Part shown: one piece after another, positions 1 through 7,415 of the stretch
How positions within the stretch are numbered: the first letter of the stretch is position 1
Layout of the letters: each line of letters begins with the position of its first letter
From: Actinoplanes auranticolor
GTDB taxonomy: Bacteria; Actinomycetota; Actinomycetes; Mycobacteriales; Micromonosporaceae
Reading direction: 5' to 3'
DNA length: 64,000 bases
Assembly: GCF_018332655.1 (NCBI RefSeq)
Contig: NZ_BOQL01000014.1
Location: 186,001 to 250,000, forward strand
Notes under the pieces: generated by a model
Told to the model about the DNA's origin: nothing
The model's database searches: none
What the model saw: the letters and a program-made list of their open reading frames with translations, nothing else
Made by a program: the position numbers and the translations under genes

Positions 1-86
1 CGGCGATGCTGGCCCTGGTGTGGCGCAGCGAGAGCATCGTGCTGCGGGCGCTGCTCCCCCATTGCCGGCGGGCCTTCGCGGTCTAG
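1..86 (+). CDS. 3' end of an unidentified protein (partial)
   Basis: An open frame enters from the left edge and ends at a TAG at 84-86. The visible C-terminus reads roughly AMLALVWRSESIVLRALL followed by PHCRRAFAV. It is a mix of hydrophobic and basic residues that does not identify a family. It is the only frame in this stretch that looks like a gene end, and the next gene faces it on the opposite strand. The function is unknown, and the frame choice rests on position only. Confidence 0.35.
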   Translation, partial: AMLALVWRSESIVLRALLPHCRRAFAV

Positions 87-125
87 CTCTCTTCGCCGCC
101 GCGGGCCTTGTTCAGCCGGCTTTCG

Positions 126-159
126 CCCAGCTCGGCGGCCCGCCCAGCTCGGCGGCCCG
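126..159. repeat. 17-bp perfect tandem duplication
   Basis: The 17-mer CCCAGCTCGGCGGCCCG occurs twice back to back (126-142 and 143-159). It sits in the short gap between the end of the edge gene and the stop of the gene at 161-718. It is probably a slippage duplication. No hairpin or known site is obvious. Confidence 0.7.
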
Positions 160-160
160 C

Positions 161-718
161 TCAGCCGGCGCAGGCGACTTCGGCCTGCTCGCTCCACGGG
201 GTGCCGTCGAAGCCTTCGCGGGGGTGGGCCTCGCGGTCCTCTTCGTCGGAGGTCTGCACCGACAGGGTGACCGGAAGCCGGCCGAGCGGCAGCCCGTGTA
301 CACAGTCGACCTGCACGTCGGCGTCGGCCTGCACCGTCGCGCCCGGAGCGACCCAGCGCTGCTTGTCCACCCCGCGCACGCTGACGCCGGGCCGGGAGGC
401 GGAGAGGTCACGGATGTTGATCGGCAGCGGACCGGCGTTGACCAGCGTCACCCGCCGGGTGAGCGTGACGGTGGCGACCCGCCCGCCGGAGACGACGCTG
501 TCGGCGGGCGCGCCGTCGACGAACGGGCTCGCCTCGGCGAAGACGAAAACGGCGACCTGCCGCTCCCGGGCCGCCGCCTGCCGCTGCACGGACCAGCCGT
601 AGGTGGCACAGGCGCCGAGCACGGCGCCGATCACCAGCGCGGAGGCGGCCAGCCGGTGGGACTTGCGCTGACGAGCAGGGGGTACGACGGCCGGCCGGTC
701 CAGATCGATCACATTCAT
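161..718 (-). CDS. single-pass membrane protein of unknown function
   Basis: A protein of about 185 residues beginning MNVIDLDRPAVVPP. A basic cytoplasmic tail (PARQRKSHR) is followed by one hydrophobic segment around residues 25-45 (ASALVIGAVLGACATYGW), so a type II anchor with an extracytoplasmic domain is likely. The outer part has beta-rich, Val/Thr-rich stretches resembling an immunoglobulin-like fold, with one Cys pair candidate (VDCVHG and the C-terminal VACAG). An upstream in-frame start would add 29 Arg/Pro-rich residues that look non-coding, so the ATG at 718 is preferred. It sits alone between a convergent gene end and a dehydrogenase on the same strand. No function is assigned. 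Confidence 0.65.
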   Translation of the reverse strand: MNVIDLDRPAVVPPARQRKSHRLAASALVIGAVLGACATYGWSVQRQAAARERQVAVFVFAEASPFVDGAPADSVVSGGRVATVTLTRRVTLVNAGPLPINIRDLSASRPGVSVRGVDKQRWVAPGATVQADADVQVDCVHGLPLGRLPVTLSVQTSDEEDREAHPREGFDGTPWSEQAEVACAG

Positions 719-840
719 GCGGCGCCCTCGCCCTGGCTCGGATTGGAGAACGGACGGTCTGAGAACGTACGGCATGAGCGGCGGGTTGCGGTCCGCCGCC
801 CACAACCTCCACCGTTCGTGGTGTCCGGGCCTCGGGCGAG

Positions 841-1728
841 TCAGCCGGCGGTAGCCGGCCCGAGGAGGTCCGCCAGGCCGATGCGGCGGAGGAACTCGCT
901 GCGGATCCGGTCGGCGACGGCGCTGACGACCTCGCTGCCGTCGTCACCGGGATCGATGTGCACCCGGAACGGACGGTGGCCGTGCGGCGTGCCGACGATC
1001 GTGGCGATGGCGTCGGCCACCTGGGCGACGTCGGCGGTGGGCGGGGTGAGCGCGGCCAGGGCCTCGCCGACCTGGTCCATGAGACCGGCGTACTTCTGCT
1101 CGTAGGCCGCCACGGTCGCGGTGTCGGCCGGGCTGCCGGCGTGCGCGAAGTGGTTGGTGCCGGAGGTGAAGGCGCCCGGCACCACGATGGAGGTCTCGAT
1201 GCCGAAGCGGGCCAGCTCGCCGGCGTAGCTGACGGCCAGGGCGTCCATGGCGGCCTTGGCGGCGAAGTACGGGCCGAGGTAGGGCGGGGTGCCACCGCGA
1301 GTGCTCGTACTGCCCACCCACACCAGCAGGCCCCGGCCCTGCTCCCGCAGCTGGGGCAGCGCCGCGCGGTTCACCCGCTGGGCGCCGAGCACGTTGACGT
1401 CGTACAGCGCCGCGAGCTGCTCGGGTGTGAAGGCCTCGGCCGGCCCGGTGACCATGTGACCGGCGTTGTGCACCACCACGTCGAGCCGGCCGATCGCCCG
1501 GACCGCGGCCTCGGCCGACTGGTCGGAGGTGACGTCGAGTTCCACGGTGCGGAGATCCACGCCGTGCCGGGCCGCGTACTCCGCCGCGTCGGCCACGGCG
1601 GGCGCGTTCCGGCCGTTCGGGTCGCGGATGCCGGCGTACGCGGTGTGCCCGGCGCGGGCCAGCGCCCGGGCCGCCAGCGCACCGAACCCGCTGGACGCCC
1701 CGGTGATGAGGATGGTCTGGCTGCTCAT
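841..1728 (-). CDS. short-chain dehydrogenase/reductase (SDR)
   Basis: A 295-residue classical SDR that should catalyse an NAD(P)-dependent oxidation or reduction. The Rossmann motif TGASSGFG lies at residues 9-16, the NAG motif in VVHNAGHM, and the catalytic Ser in the GST stretch ahead of the Y-x3-K pair (YFAAK). The C-terminal half has the PGAF segment usual in this family, where the cofactor carboxamide binds. It begins 4 bp after the stop of the SDR at 1733-2497, so both are surely one transcript. The divergent XRE-family regulator is the likely controller. The substrate cannot be read from sequence. Confidence 0.9.
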   Translation of the reverse strand: MSSQTILITGASSGFGALAARALARAGHTAYAGIRDPNGRNAPAVADAAEYAARHGVDLRTVELDVTSDQSAEAAVRAIGRLDVVVHNAGHMVTGPAEAFTPEQLAALYDVNVLGAQRVNRAALPQLREQGRGLLVWVGSTSTRGGTPPYLGPYFAAKAAMDALAVSYAGELARFGIETSIVVPGAFTSGTNHFAHAGSPADTATVAAYEQKYAGLMDQVGEALAALTPPTADVAQVADAIATIVGTPHGHRPFRVHIDPGDDGSEVVSAVADRIRSEFLRRIGLADLLGPATAG

Positions 1729-1732
1729 GGCG

Positions 1733-2497
1733 TCACTTCCCGTGCGGGTCGGCGGCGTTCAGCGTCTCGACGACCTTGTCGTAGTCGCCGCGCACCTCGG
1801 CGTACCGGAGGAACTTGACCCGCTCGACCTGGATCTCCTTGGCGTCGGGCTGGTCCTGGAGCAGGGCCATGACCTCCGAGACGTACTCGTCGAGGGGCAT
1901 CGCGAAGTCACTGTTCTCCTGGCCCGGCAGCAGCGCGGTGCGCACGGAGGGCGGGACCAGCTCGACGATCCTGACCGACGTGTCGGCGAGCTGCAGCCGC
2001 AGCGACTCGCTGAGCATGTGGATCGCGGCCTTGGACGCGTTGTAGCTCGGGGTGGCCCGCAGCGGTGCGAAAGCGAGGCCGGAGGAGACGGTGACGATCG
2101 TCGCGTCGGGCTGCTTCTGCAGGTGCTCGATGAACGCGCCGATGAGCCGGATCGGGCCGAGCACGTTGGTGGTGATGGTCTCCTCGGCGGTGGCGAGGAA
2201 GGACGCGGGCGTGTGCCAGTCCTCGATCCGCATGATCCCCGCCATGGTGACGACGACGTTCAGGCCGGGGTGCCGGCTCAGCACCTGCTGCGCGGCGGCG
2301 TCGATGCCGGCCGGGTCGGCGGTGTCGATCCGTACGGTGTCGAGCCCGGGATGGTCCCGGGTGATCTGTTCCAGCAGGTCACCACGCCGCCCGCCGACGA
2401 TGACGGTGTTGCCGCGGGCCTGCAGCGCCAGCGCCAGGGCGAGGCCGATGCCGCTGGTGGAGCCGGGGATGAAGATGGTGTTTCCGGAGATGTTCAT
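1733..2497 (-). CDS. SDR oxidoreductase, DltE-like
   Basis: A 254-residue SDR starting MNISGNTIFIPGSTSGIG. The dinucleotide motif is GSTSGIG at residues 12-18, followed by VVTMAGI in place of NNAG, and the active-site YNASK. The arrangement resembles the DltE-type SDRs (COG3967), though no dlt genes are nearby. The open frame extends further upstream, but that part is Arg/Pro-rich and overlaps the regulator's promoter, so the ATG at 2497 is chosen. It is the first gene of a two-gene SDR operon facing an XRE regulator across a 100-bp gap, a common arrangement for autoregulated SDR cassettes. The substrate is unknown. Confidence 0.88.
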   Translation of the reverse strand: MNISGNTIFIPGSTSGIGLALALALQARGNTVIVGGRRGDLLEQITRDHPGLDTVRIDTADPAGIDAAAQQVLSRHPGLNVVVTMAGIMRIEDWHTPASFLATAEETITTNVLGPIRLIGAFIEHLQKQPDATIVTVSSGLAFAPLRATPSYNASKAAIHMLSESLRLQLADTSVRIVELVPPSVRTALLPGQENSDFAMPLDEYVSEVMALLQDQPDAKEIQVERVKFLRYAEVRGDYDKVVETLNAADPHGK

Positions 2498-2597
2498 GCC
2501 CCGAAGTCTGGGCGGCCGGGCCGGGCAGCGGCAGAGATCCGTCATCGGGGGATCGGAAGTCCCTGGATGTGGTGCGCGAGGCGACGATACTGGGACG

Positions 2598-3449
2598 GTG
2601 GACCGTCCCGCACTCGCCGACTTCCTGCGCCGCCGCCGTGCATCCCTGCAGCCGAGCGACCTCGGTCTGCCCGCTGGGCTGCGCCGCCGCACCCAGGGAC
2701 TGCGCCGCGAGGAAGTGGCATCGCTGGCGGCGATGTCGACTGACTACTACACGCGGCTGGAGCAGCAGCGCGGACCGCAGCCGAGTGAACAGATGCTGGG
2801 ATCCCTGGCCCGGGCGCTGCGGCTGAGCAACGAAGAGCGGGACTATCTGTTCCGGGTGGCCGGGCACAATGCGCCCACGCCCACGACGGCGGCCACGCAG
2901 GTGGCGCCGGCGCTGATGCGGGTCCTGGAGCGCCTCGACGACACACCGGCGCTGATCCTGTCGAGTCTCGGTGAGCGCCTGGTCCAGAACGCCCTGGCCG
3001 CGGCGCTGCTCGGGGACGTGTCCGGATATACGGGGTTGGCCCGCAGCGAGATCTACCGGTGGTTCACGGATCCGGCTGAGCGGCTGCGCTATCCGGCGGA
3101 GGACCGGGATCGGCAGAGCCGGGCTCAGGTGGCCAGCCTGCGGGCGGCTTACGGGGCCATGGGGCCGCGGTCCCGGGCTGGGGAGTTGCTGCGAGCGCTG
3201 CAGGAGGCCAGTGCGGAGTTCGCGGAGCTGTGGGAACGGCACGAGGTGACGCGGCGGTTCAGCGATCACAAGGTCCTGGTGCATCCGGAGGTCGGCGAGA
3301 TCGAACTGGACTGCCAGGCGTTGTTCACGGAGGACCAGTCGCAGTGTCTGCTGGTGCTGACGGCGCCGCGGGGGTCTGCGGGGTATGAGAAGTTGCAGCT
3401 GCTGGGGGTGTTGGGGCAGCGGGGCGTGACGGAGACGGCCCGCGCCTGA
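2598..3449 (+). CDS. XRE-family transcriptional regulator with MmyB-like ligand-binding domain
   Basis: A 283-residue DNA-binding protein. An N-terminal helix-turn-helix occupies about residues 5-80 (LRREEVASLAAMSTDYYTRL is the recognition region). A C-terminal domain ends in the LVLTAPRGS and KLQLLGVLG segments typical of the MmyB-like ligand-binding domain. The start is a GTG at 2598 giving MDRPALADFLRRRR. Upstream translation in this frame is shadow of the opposite gene. It is divergent from the two SDR genes, so control of that pair and of itself is the natural inference. The ligand is unknown. Confidence 0.88.
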   Translation: MDRPALADFLRRRRASLQPSDLGLPAGLRRRTQGLRREEVASLAAMSTDYYTRLEQQRGPQPSEQMLGSLARALRLSNEERDYLFRVAGHNAPTPTTAATQVAPALMRVLERLDDTPALILSSLGERLVQNALAAALLGDVSGYTGLARSEIYRWFTDPAERLRYPAEDRDRQSRAQVASLRAAYGAMGPRSRAGELLRALQEASAEFAELWERHEVTRRFSDHKVLVHPEVGEIELDCQALFTEDQSQCLLVLTAPRGSAGYEKLQLLGVLGQRGVTETARA

Positions 3450-3456
3450 CGGTGTG

Positions 3457-3532
3457 TGGTGCCCCCGGTAGGAATCGAACCTACGACACACGGTTTAGGA
3501 AACCGATGCTCTATCCCCTGAGCTACGAGGGC
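3457..3532 (-). tRNA. tRNA-Arg (anticodon CCT)
   Basis: A cloverleaf reads on the minus strand. The acceptor pairs GCCCTCG with CGGGGGC, U8 is present, and the T-loop is TTCGATT. The anticodon loop TTCCTAA gives CCU. The discriminator A is followed by an encoded CCA (3457-3459), unlike the three tRNAs at 19.2-19.5 kb. Confidence 0.93.
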
Positions 3533-3677
3533 CTGCGGCCCACATGTTACCTACCAGGGGATACCCGGGAGTGCCCGGGCGTGCCGGGTCGTCCCATCCG
3601 GGGTCAGGGCTCGCGTCGGCGCTGGTGAGCACACCCGGAGCGGCTCGGCGCTCCGTACGAGCGTGGCCGGGCTGCGG

Positions 3678-3751
3678 ATCGAACGCCACCCTCACGCAGA
3701 TCGAACATGGCACCGCCTGCAAATCGAAAGTCAGAGGCCACGCAGATCGAA
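3678..3751. repeat. four ATCGAA-centred direct repeats, 22-23 bp apart
   Basis: ATCGAA occurs at 3678, 3700, 3723 and 3746, each inside a longer similar unit with consensus (C/T)GC(A/G)(G/A)ATCGAA(A/C). Start-to-start spacing is 22, 23 and 23 bp, close to two helical turns, so all copies face the same side of DNA. The last copy ends 24 bp before the GTG of the DUF4143 ATPase. This looks like an operator array for that gene. The rest of the 3533-3775 gap shows no gene. Confidence 0.7.
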
Positions 3752-3775
3752 ACCCGGTTGACTACCATTTGAGCT

Positions 3776-5038
3776 GTGCCCATACCGCCCCTGGTTCCTC
3801 GCCACGCCGCAGCTCAGGTGAACGCCGCACTGGCCGACACCCGCGTGGTCCTCATCAGCGGAGCGCGCCAGGCCGGGAAGAGCACTCTCGTCCGCATAGT
3901 CGCCGGGGATCGGCTCGCTGAACGCCGCGACCTCGACCGGGCCCAGGACCGAGCGGCCGCGCTCGCCGATCCGATCGGCTTCGTCGACTCCTCGGAGCTG
4001 CTGGTCATCGACGAGATCCAGCGTGATCCCGAGCTGCTGCTGGCCATCAAGGCCGCCGTCGACGAGGACCCGCGCCCGGGCCGGTATCTGCTCACCGGTT
4101 CATCACGGCTCTTCGGCATGGTGGCCGCCCCCGACGCGCTGCCTGGGAGGATGGAAACGGTCGAACTGTGGCCGTTCTCGCAAGGAGAGCTCGACGGTGA
4201 ACCTGACGGGTTCATCGACGCCGTCTTCGCGCTCGGCCCGGATCTACGGCATGAGTCACAGGTGACCCGGGCCGATTACGCGGCCAGAGTCGTGCGGGGT
4301 GGCCTGCCGGAGGCCACGACCCGGGATGACCCGCGGCGCCGCCAGCGCTTCTTCGACGCGTACGTTCAGGCACTCATCGACCGTGATGTCCAGCAGCTGT
4401 CCGAGATTCAGCGCAAAGCCGAGCTACGCAAGCTGGTGCGTCTGCTCGCGGCCAGATCCGCGACCCTCATCGCCGCGGGTTCGCTGGAATCCGCGCTCGG
4501 ACTGAGCCGGCCGACGATCGCGCGTTACCTCCGGGCCCTCGAGGAGATTTTTCTCGTCAAACGGATCCCCGGCTGGTCCCGCAACCTCGGCACCCGGGCC
4601 ACCGCCACCCCGAAATTGGTCTTCGTCGACTCGGGAATCGCGGCCAACGAGGTCGCGACCGACGCCCGGGCCCTGCTGCGGCCGGGCGGCCCGTTCGGTC
4701 CGCTGCTCGAATCGTTCGTCCTGTCCGAGCTGTCGCGCCAGCTCACCTGGTCCCAGCAACTGATCGACCTGTCCCATTACCGCGACCAGGCCAAATATGA
4801 GGTCGACGCGGTGCTGGAGAACAGATCCGGTCAGGTCGTCGGCATCGAGGTCAAAGCGGCCAGCACCGTCGGACCGGACGACTTCCGCGGCCTCCGCCGC
4901 CTCGCCGAACGCTTGGGCGACGACTTCATCGCCGGCATCGTCCTCTACACCGGAGCCTCGACTTTGCCGTTCGGCCCCAAACTCCGCGCCATGCCGGTCA
5001 GCGCCCTCTGGCAGGTCGCCTCCCCCACCGCGAACTGA
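3776..5038 (+). CDS. AAA-type ATPase with DUF4143 C-terminal domain
   Basis: A 420-residue protein of the AAA_14/DUF4143 family. The Walker A is GARQAGKST near residue 30, Walker B is LLVIDEIQ near residue 80, and a sensor-like LLTGSSRL follows. A winged-helix-like stretch (LGLSRPTIARYLRALE) comes next. The C-terminal DUF4143 domain contains EVDAVLE and GIEVKAA, a pattern reminiscent of PD-(D/E)xK nucleases. Family members are widespread, often accessory, and their job is poorly known. Stress, toxin-antitoxin-like or defence roles have been suggested. It is a single gene with a GTG start, next to a tRNA and downstream of the ATCGAA repeat array. Confidence 0.9.
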   Translation: MPIPPLVPRHAAAQVNAALADTRVVLISGARQAGKSTLVRIVAGDRLAERRDLDRAQDRAAALADPIGFVDSSELLVIDEIQRDPELLLAIKAAVDEDPRPGRYLLTGSSRLFGMVAAPDALPGRMETVELWPFSQGELDGEPDGFIDAVFALGPDLRHESQVTRADYAARVVRGGLPEATTRDDPRRRQRFFDAYVQALIDRDVQQLSEIQRKAELRKLVRLLAARSATLIAAGSLESALGLSRPTIARYLRALEEIFLVKRIPGWSRNLGTRATATPKLVFVDSGIAANEVATDARALLRPGGPFGPLLESFVLSELSRQLTWSQQLIDLSHYRDQAKYEVDAVLENRSGQVVGIEVKAASTVGPDDFRGLRRLAERLGDDFIAGIVLYTGASTLPFGPKLRAMPVSALWQVASPTAN

Positions 5039-5076
5039 ACCTCGCAGCGTCGATGCGTTCTCCCCGGCACAGACGA

Positions 5077-5104
5077 AGGCGGCAGCACCGAAGTGCTGCC
5101 GCCT
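5077..5104. terminator. bidirectional hairpin terminator
   Basis: A perfect 12-bp stem, AGGCGGCAGCAC, with a CGAA loop and the exact complement. It sits between the convergent DUF4143 ATPase and GH10 xylanase genes. Neither side has a strong U-tract, as is usual in actinomycetes. Confidence 0.8.
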
Positions 5105-5116
5105 CCCAGTTCCGAA

Positions 5117-6262
5117 TCAGCGGTTCCAGCGAGCCGCGGCCAGAGTGTCCCGCAGCGTGTAGTACGCGGGCTTCCGCTCGAAGTTGTCACCCATCACCGT
5201 CGCGGCGCCCTCGGCCGGGAAGAACACCGGCACCCAGGAGTACTTGTCGGTGAAGCCCCAGATGGTGAACGAGTTGCAGTCCTCAACGGCCAGGCAGGCG
5301 TCCAGGACGGTCTTGTAGTACGCGGCCTGCGTCTGCAACTGCTCCGCAGTCGGCGCGCCGCCCTCGGGCAGGTCCATGCGCACGTCGAGCTCGGTGATCG
5401 CCGTGTACAGGCCCAGGTCGTCGAAGCGCTGCAGCACAGCCTGGAGCTGGTCCGGCGCCCCGTACCGCATGCTCAGGTGGGCCTGGGACGCGAAGCCGTC
5501 CAGCGGCACCCGGTCGGCCAGCAGCTGCTTGGCCAGCGCCTCGTACGCGTCGACCTTCACGCCCGGCCAGTCCACGCCGTAGTCGTTCAGGAACAGCTGG
5601 GCCTTGGGGTCGGCCCGGTGCGCCCAGCGGAAGGCGTCGGCCACGATGCCCGGGCCCAGCTCGCGGATGAAGATGTTCTCCTGGCGGTACTCGCCGTTCT
5701 CGTTGAAGATCTCGTTGGCGACGTCCCACTGCTGGATCTTGCCGCGGTAGCGGCCGACCACCGTGGAGATGTGGTCCTTGAGGATCGCGCGCAGCTCCGC
5801 CTTGGTGAAGTCACCCTCCTCCAGCCACGCCGGGTTCTGGCTGTGCCAGAGCAGCGTGTGCCCGCGGACGACCTGGCCGTGCTGCCGTGCGAACTTGACG
5901 ATCGCGTCGGCCGGGCCGAAGTTGTACTTGCGGCGCTCCGGGTGGATGAACTCCCACTTCATCTGGTTCTCCGGGGAGACCGAGTTGAATTCCCGGGCCA
6001 GGACCTTGCGGTACGGCTTGTCGTAGGTGAACGGGTCCGGGTACTCCTGCTCGAGGTGGTGACCGCCGCCGGCCACCGCCGTTCCGATGCGCAGGTCGCG
6101 TGGCGCTGCCCAGCGCAGCGGCAGGTTCCACTTGCCGGGGTGGTGGTCCACGACGGACGAGCCGCCGGTTGCCTTCGTACCGGCCTGCGCCGGCTGGATG
6201 CCGGGGCCGATCAGTGCCGAGGTGGCGAGGACGGCCACGGCGACACGGTATGCCTTTCTCAA
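5117..6262 (-). CDS. secreted endo-1,4-beta-xylanase, GH10
   Basis: A 381-residue secreted enzyme hydrolysing xylan backbones outside the cell. The signal peptide is MRKAYRVAVAVLATSALIG, with likely cleavage after PAQAG. One GH10 barrel follows. HTLLWHSQ is the substrate-binding strand, the acid/base Glu is in WDVANEIFNE (about residue 185) and the nucleophile Glu in ITELDVR (about residue 290). No carbohydrate-binding module is present, so it is a minimal single-domain xylanase. A GTG two codons upstream overlaps the AAAGGAG ribosome site, so the TTG at 6262, five bases after that site, is the better start. A CGAAAGTTTCG palindrome lies about 50 bp upstream. Confidence 0.93.
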   Translation of the reverse strand: MRKAYRVAVAVLATSALIGPGIQPAQAGTKATGGSSVVDHHPGKWNLPLRWAAPRDLRIGTAVAGGGHHLEQEYPDPFTYDKPYRKVLAREFNSVSPENQMKWEFIHPERRKYNFGPADAIVKFARQHGQVVRGHTLLWHSQNPAWLEEGDFTKAELRAILKDHISTVVGRYRGKIQQWDVANEIFNENGEYRQENIFIRELGPGIVADAFRWAHRADPKAQLFLNDYGVDWPGVKVDAYEALAKQLLADRVPLDGFASQAHLSMRYGAPDQLQAVLQRFDDLGLYTAITELDVRMDLPEGGAPTAEQLQTQAAYYKTVLDACLAVEDCNSFTIWGFTDKYSWVPVFFPAEGAATVMGDNFERKPAYYTLRDTLAAARWNR

Positions 6263-6311
6263 GATCACTCCTTTGAGGGCGTCGGACAGGCCGCACGCAT
6301 CATGGTGATGC

Positions 6312-6322
6312 CGAAAGTTTCG
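6312..6322. promoter_or_regulatory. putative xylanase operator CGAAAGTTTCG
   Basis: A perfect palindrome (CGAAA-G-TTTCG) lies 50 bp upstream of the xylanase start. It matches the CGAAANTTTCG pattern reported upstream of actinomycete xylanase genes (recalled, not looked up). A weaker copy with one mismatch (CGTAAGTTTCG) lies at 6481-6491. Otherwise 6323-6524 holds no gene that I can see. Confidence 0.55.
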
Positions 6323-6524
6323 AGGGCGGGCGGACCGGAAGACCCTCGTACGCTAAGCCGAGTGAACAGCCCTCGTCAATGTTTCAGCGCCATGAACGAC
6401 CCGACTTCACGGGCTACAACCAGGGCATCTCCGCGCGGATCTGACGAGTCAGACAGGCGGGACGGCTACCGATCAATCCTCGTAAGTTTCGGGAAGCCTA
6501 GGCCGCGACAGGCGAGCGGACACA

Positions 6525-6588
6525 AAGCCGGCCGGGAGCGTCCTGGGGATCTCGAGCGAGTCCCCGGGCCGCTACCCGGCCGGCCTTA
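6525..6588. terminator. long imperfect hairpin, probable terminator
   Basis: AAGCCGGCCGGG at 6525-6536 pairs with the CCCGGCCGGCCTT end at about 6575-6588, and an inner GGGGA/TCCCC arm adds to the stem. It lies just beyond the stop of the minus-strand gene at 6603-6857, so it likely ends the immunity transcript. Confidence 0.5.
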
Positions 6589-6602
6589 CTGAAGCGCGGA
6601 CG

Positions 6603-6857
6603 TCAGCTTTCCACCATGCCGATCGCGCGCGGTATGTCGCGGATGAAACGTGCGTCGTGCTCATCCGGCGTGCTGTCGGCGACCCTTTCGATGAGTTCCA
6701 GGAACTCGTCCCGGTCCGGTCCCGCGTATTGCAGGAGCACATGGGACATGTTCTCCAGTGCGCGTTCCGCGGAGTCCGGGTCGACCTCGTCGTCGCCCGA
6801 CTCCTCCAGGAACATCATGCCGGCCGCGATGGCCCTGACCAGGGGTTCGCAGTTCAT
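6603..6857 (-). CDS. small acidic protein, possible immunity-locus gene
   Basis: An 84-residue acidic, helical protein starting MNCEPLVRAIAAGMMFLEES, rich in Asp/Glu (SGDDEVDPDSAER, DRDEFLELIERV). It begins 10 bp after the stop of the 158-residue gene at 6868-7344, so the two form an operon downstream of the RHS toxin. Base composition is visibly less GC-rich than the surroundings, as in the toxin's C-terminal module. No family is recognised. The position suggests an immunity or accessory partner of the AHH toxin, but it might be unrelated. The ATG at 6857 is preferred over an upstream start that would overlap the neighbour. Confidence 0.65.
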   Translation of the reverse strand: MNCEPLVRAIAAGMMFLEESGDDEVDPDSAERALENMSHVLLQYAGPDRDEFLELIERVADSTPDEHDARFIRDIPRAIGMVES

Positions 6858-6867
6858 CCGAGGACCG

Positions 6868-7344
6868 TCAGGACTGGTCTGCCCAGACCAGGAATTCGCG
6901 CGGCTCCCTGCTTCCCAGAAGGTCGCCGATCGGCGACCTCGACACCGACTCCAACCAAGCACCGAAGGGTGTTGCGCCACCGGGGAACCACCACTCCGAA
7001 TGACTCTCCAACTTTTCGAGGTCACGGTCCAGCGGGAACCTGTACTCGAACTGGACCTGAGAATAGAACTCGTGCTCTCCGTCCGAGTCGACGACTTCCA
7101 GCTGTCTCACCATGCTGACCACAAAGGTGGGTTGCGGGAGCCAGCCGACCTTCCCGTACTGAAAGAGATATCCGTCGGCGTCCTGGTCTTCCGGAACGTC
7201 GAACTCGGTCGCAGCGAACCGTCGGGCCAGCTCCGTCAAAGCGAGTACGGGCGAGCTGACCGGGACCTCGTCGTCGACGAGGCTACGGGCGATGTCGACC
7301 GCCTCGTCCACCTGGTGTTTGTTGGACAATCGAACCTCCGTCAT
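6868..7344 (-). CDS. probable immunity protein for the RHS-AHH toxin
   Basis: A 158-residue soluble protein without signal peptide, acidic, with aromatic-rich beta segments (FYSQVQFEYRFP, SEWWFPGG, EFLVWADQS). It lies directly downstream and on the same strand as the RHS toxin gene, the standard place for the cognate immunity gene of a polymorphic toxin. Its GC content is lower than the background, like the toxin tip. A 36-bp palindrome separates it from the toxin stop, so it may have its own promoter or depend on readthrough. No named immunity family is recognised with certainty. Function is inferred from position. Confidence 0.7.
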   Translation of the reverse strand: MTEVRLSNKHQVDEAVDIARSLVDDEVPVSSPVLALTELARRFAATEFDVPEDQDADGYLFQYGKVGWLPQPTFVVSMVRQLEVVDSDGEHEFYSQVQFEYRFPLDRDLEKLESHSEWWFPGGATPFGAWLESVSRSPIGDLLGSREPREFLVWADQS

Positions 7345-7367
7345 GCGACGCCGACGAACTGGAAAGA

Positions 7368-7403
7368 CCCATCCCCGCCACGCGATCGCGTGGCGGGGAT
7401 GGG
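7368..7403. terminator. perfect 36-bp palindrome between toxin and immunity genes
   Basis: CCCATCCCCGCCACGC at 7368-7383, GATC at 7384-7387, then the exact reverse complement to 7403. As RNA it forms a 16-bp stem with a 4-base loop. It lies 12 bp past the toxin stop and 24 bp before the immunity start, so it should terminate or attenuate toxin transcription ahead of the immunity gene. Confidence 0.85.
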
Positions 7404-7415
7404 GCAGGTCAGTGA

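Noticed and set aside
20..1105. Long open frame on the plus strand through the membrane-protein and SDR genes
   Set aside because: It is Arg/Gly/Pro-rich shadow coding opposite two well-supported minus-strand genes; no domain or ribosome site.
3495..3722. 75-codon minus-strand ORF over the tRNA-Arg
   Set aside because: Its C-terminal third is the tRNA itself, and no ribosome site or conserved residues are visible.
3457..3776. tRNA-associated integration site for a mobile island carrying the DUF4143 gene
   Set aside because: No integrase and no second copy of the tRNA 3' end is visible in the window.
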